NCBI GenBank assembly: GCA_949825025.1
Contig: OX463781.1
Location: forward strand, 3,823,370-3,887,369
From: Siphlonurus alternatus
Lineage: Eukaryota > Arthropoda > Insecta > Ephemeroptera > Siphlonuridae
Direction: 5' to 3'
Length of the DNA stretch: 64,000 nt
Shown: positions 63,715 to 64,000 of the stretch, one piece after another
Position numbering within the stretch: the stretch's first letter is position 1
How the letters are laid out: every line of letters begins with the position of its first letter
The notes under the pieces: model-generated
Databases searched by the model: none
The model's input: only the letters and a program-made list of their open reading frames with translations
What the model was told of the DNA's origin: nothing
Made by a program: the position numbers and the translations under genes

Positions 63715-64000
63715 ATCCTCGCTACTATTAAGGGTATAAGATAACACGAAACATCGATTGTTGTAGCCCCATTTGATTAACATGTAAACCTTATACTTAT
63801 AAGCAACCTCATAATAATTCTGAATTTTTTTGTGGAGACAGCAGTTAGCACCAAAAAAAAAATAGAAAAAATTTCAAAACAATCGGACGATCCAATTTTT
63901 TAAAATTAATTTCTTAGTTTAGGTCTCCATGGGAAAGCACTATACTGAAAATTTAAAAAATTAATTTAAAAAAATTGGATCGTCCGATTGTTTTGAAATT
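63715..64000. mobile_element. Palindromic element cut by the window end
   Basis: TTTGATTAACATGTAAACCT, TTTCAAAACAATCGGACGAT and TCTCCATGGGAAAGC match the inner part of 34860-35250. The second arm begins near 63970 and is truncated by the end of the sequence. Confidence 0.75.

Overview
The window looks like a stretch of a large, AT-rich, repeat-rich arthropod genome, most likely an insect. It has spliceosomal introns with GT-AG borders, an ecdysteroid-kinase-like (CHK) gene typical of insects, a single-type SKOR/fussel gene, tRNA- and 5S-rRNA-derived SINEs, LINE remnants, long (GA)n tracts, and dozens of short hairpin DNA transposons. The order cannot be fixed from the sequence alone.

Three host protein genes can be supported. 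(1) At 295-1932 (+) lies an unrecognised 545-residue acidic and basic protein with seven 27-residue tandem repeats. (2) On the minus strand, a complete SKOR (fussel, SKI-family corepressor) coding sequence can be assembled from five phase-compatible exons: 34423-34307, 32421-31078, 9577-9376, 5791-5672 and 4285-4194. It encodes 624 residues with the SKI/SNO domain, the SMAD4-binding domain and the conserved C-terminal coiled coil, and it fills about 30 kb, including a 21.5-kb intron. (3) At 57806-56565 (-) is a CHK-type kinase gene. A probable non-coding first exon for it lies near 61322-61460. Gene 1 and SKOR converge; SKOR and the kinase gene share a strand.

Everything else is accessory DNA. 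A 5'-truncated LINE (reverse transcriptase at 47420-48625) and several LINE ends are present. Three SINE types with different heads share a central domain. About ten families of palindromic MITEs or foldback elements occur, several nested in each other or crowded against SKOR exons. The most unusual signals are six foldback hairpins that share only their terminal ATTCAC(A/G)AAG motif while their stems differ; an excess of the CRE-like octamer TGACGTCA, mostly carried in element stems; GC-rich exon edges contrasting with AT-rich exon interiors in all three genes; and 420-bp and 695-bp near-perfect palindromes around 44.7-46.6 kb.

I found no tRNA gene, functional 5S gene, CRISPR array or prokaryotic feature. 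Many short open frames are by-products of (GA)n or (TTTA)n tracts and of palindromes and were left out.
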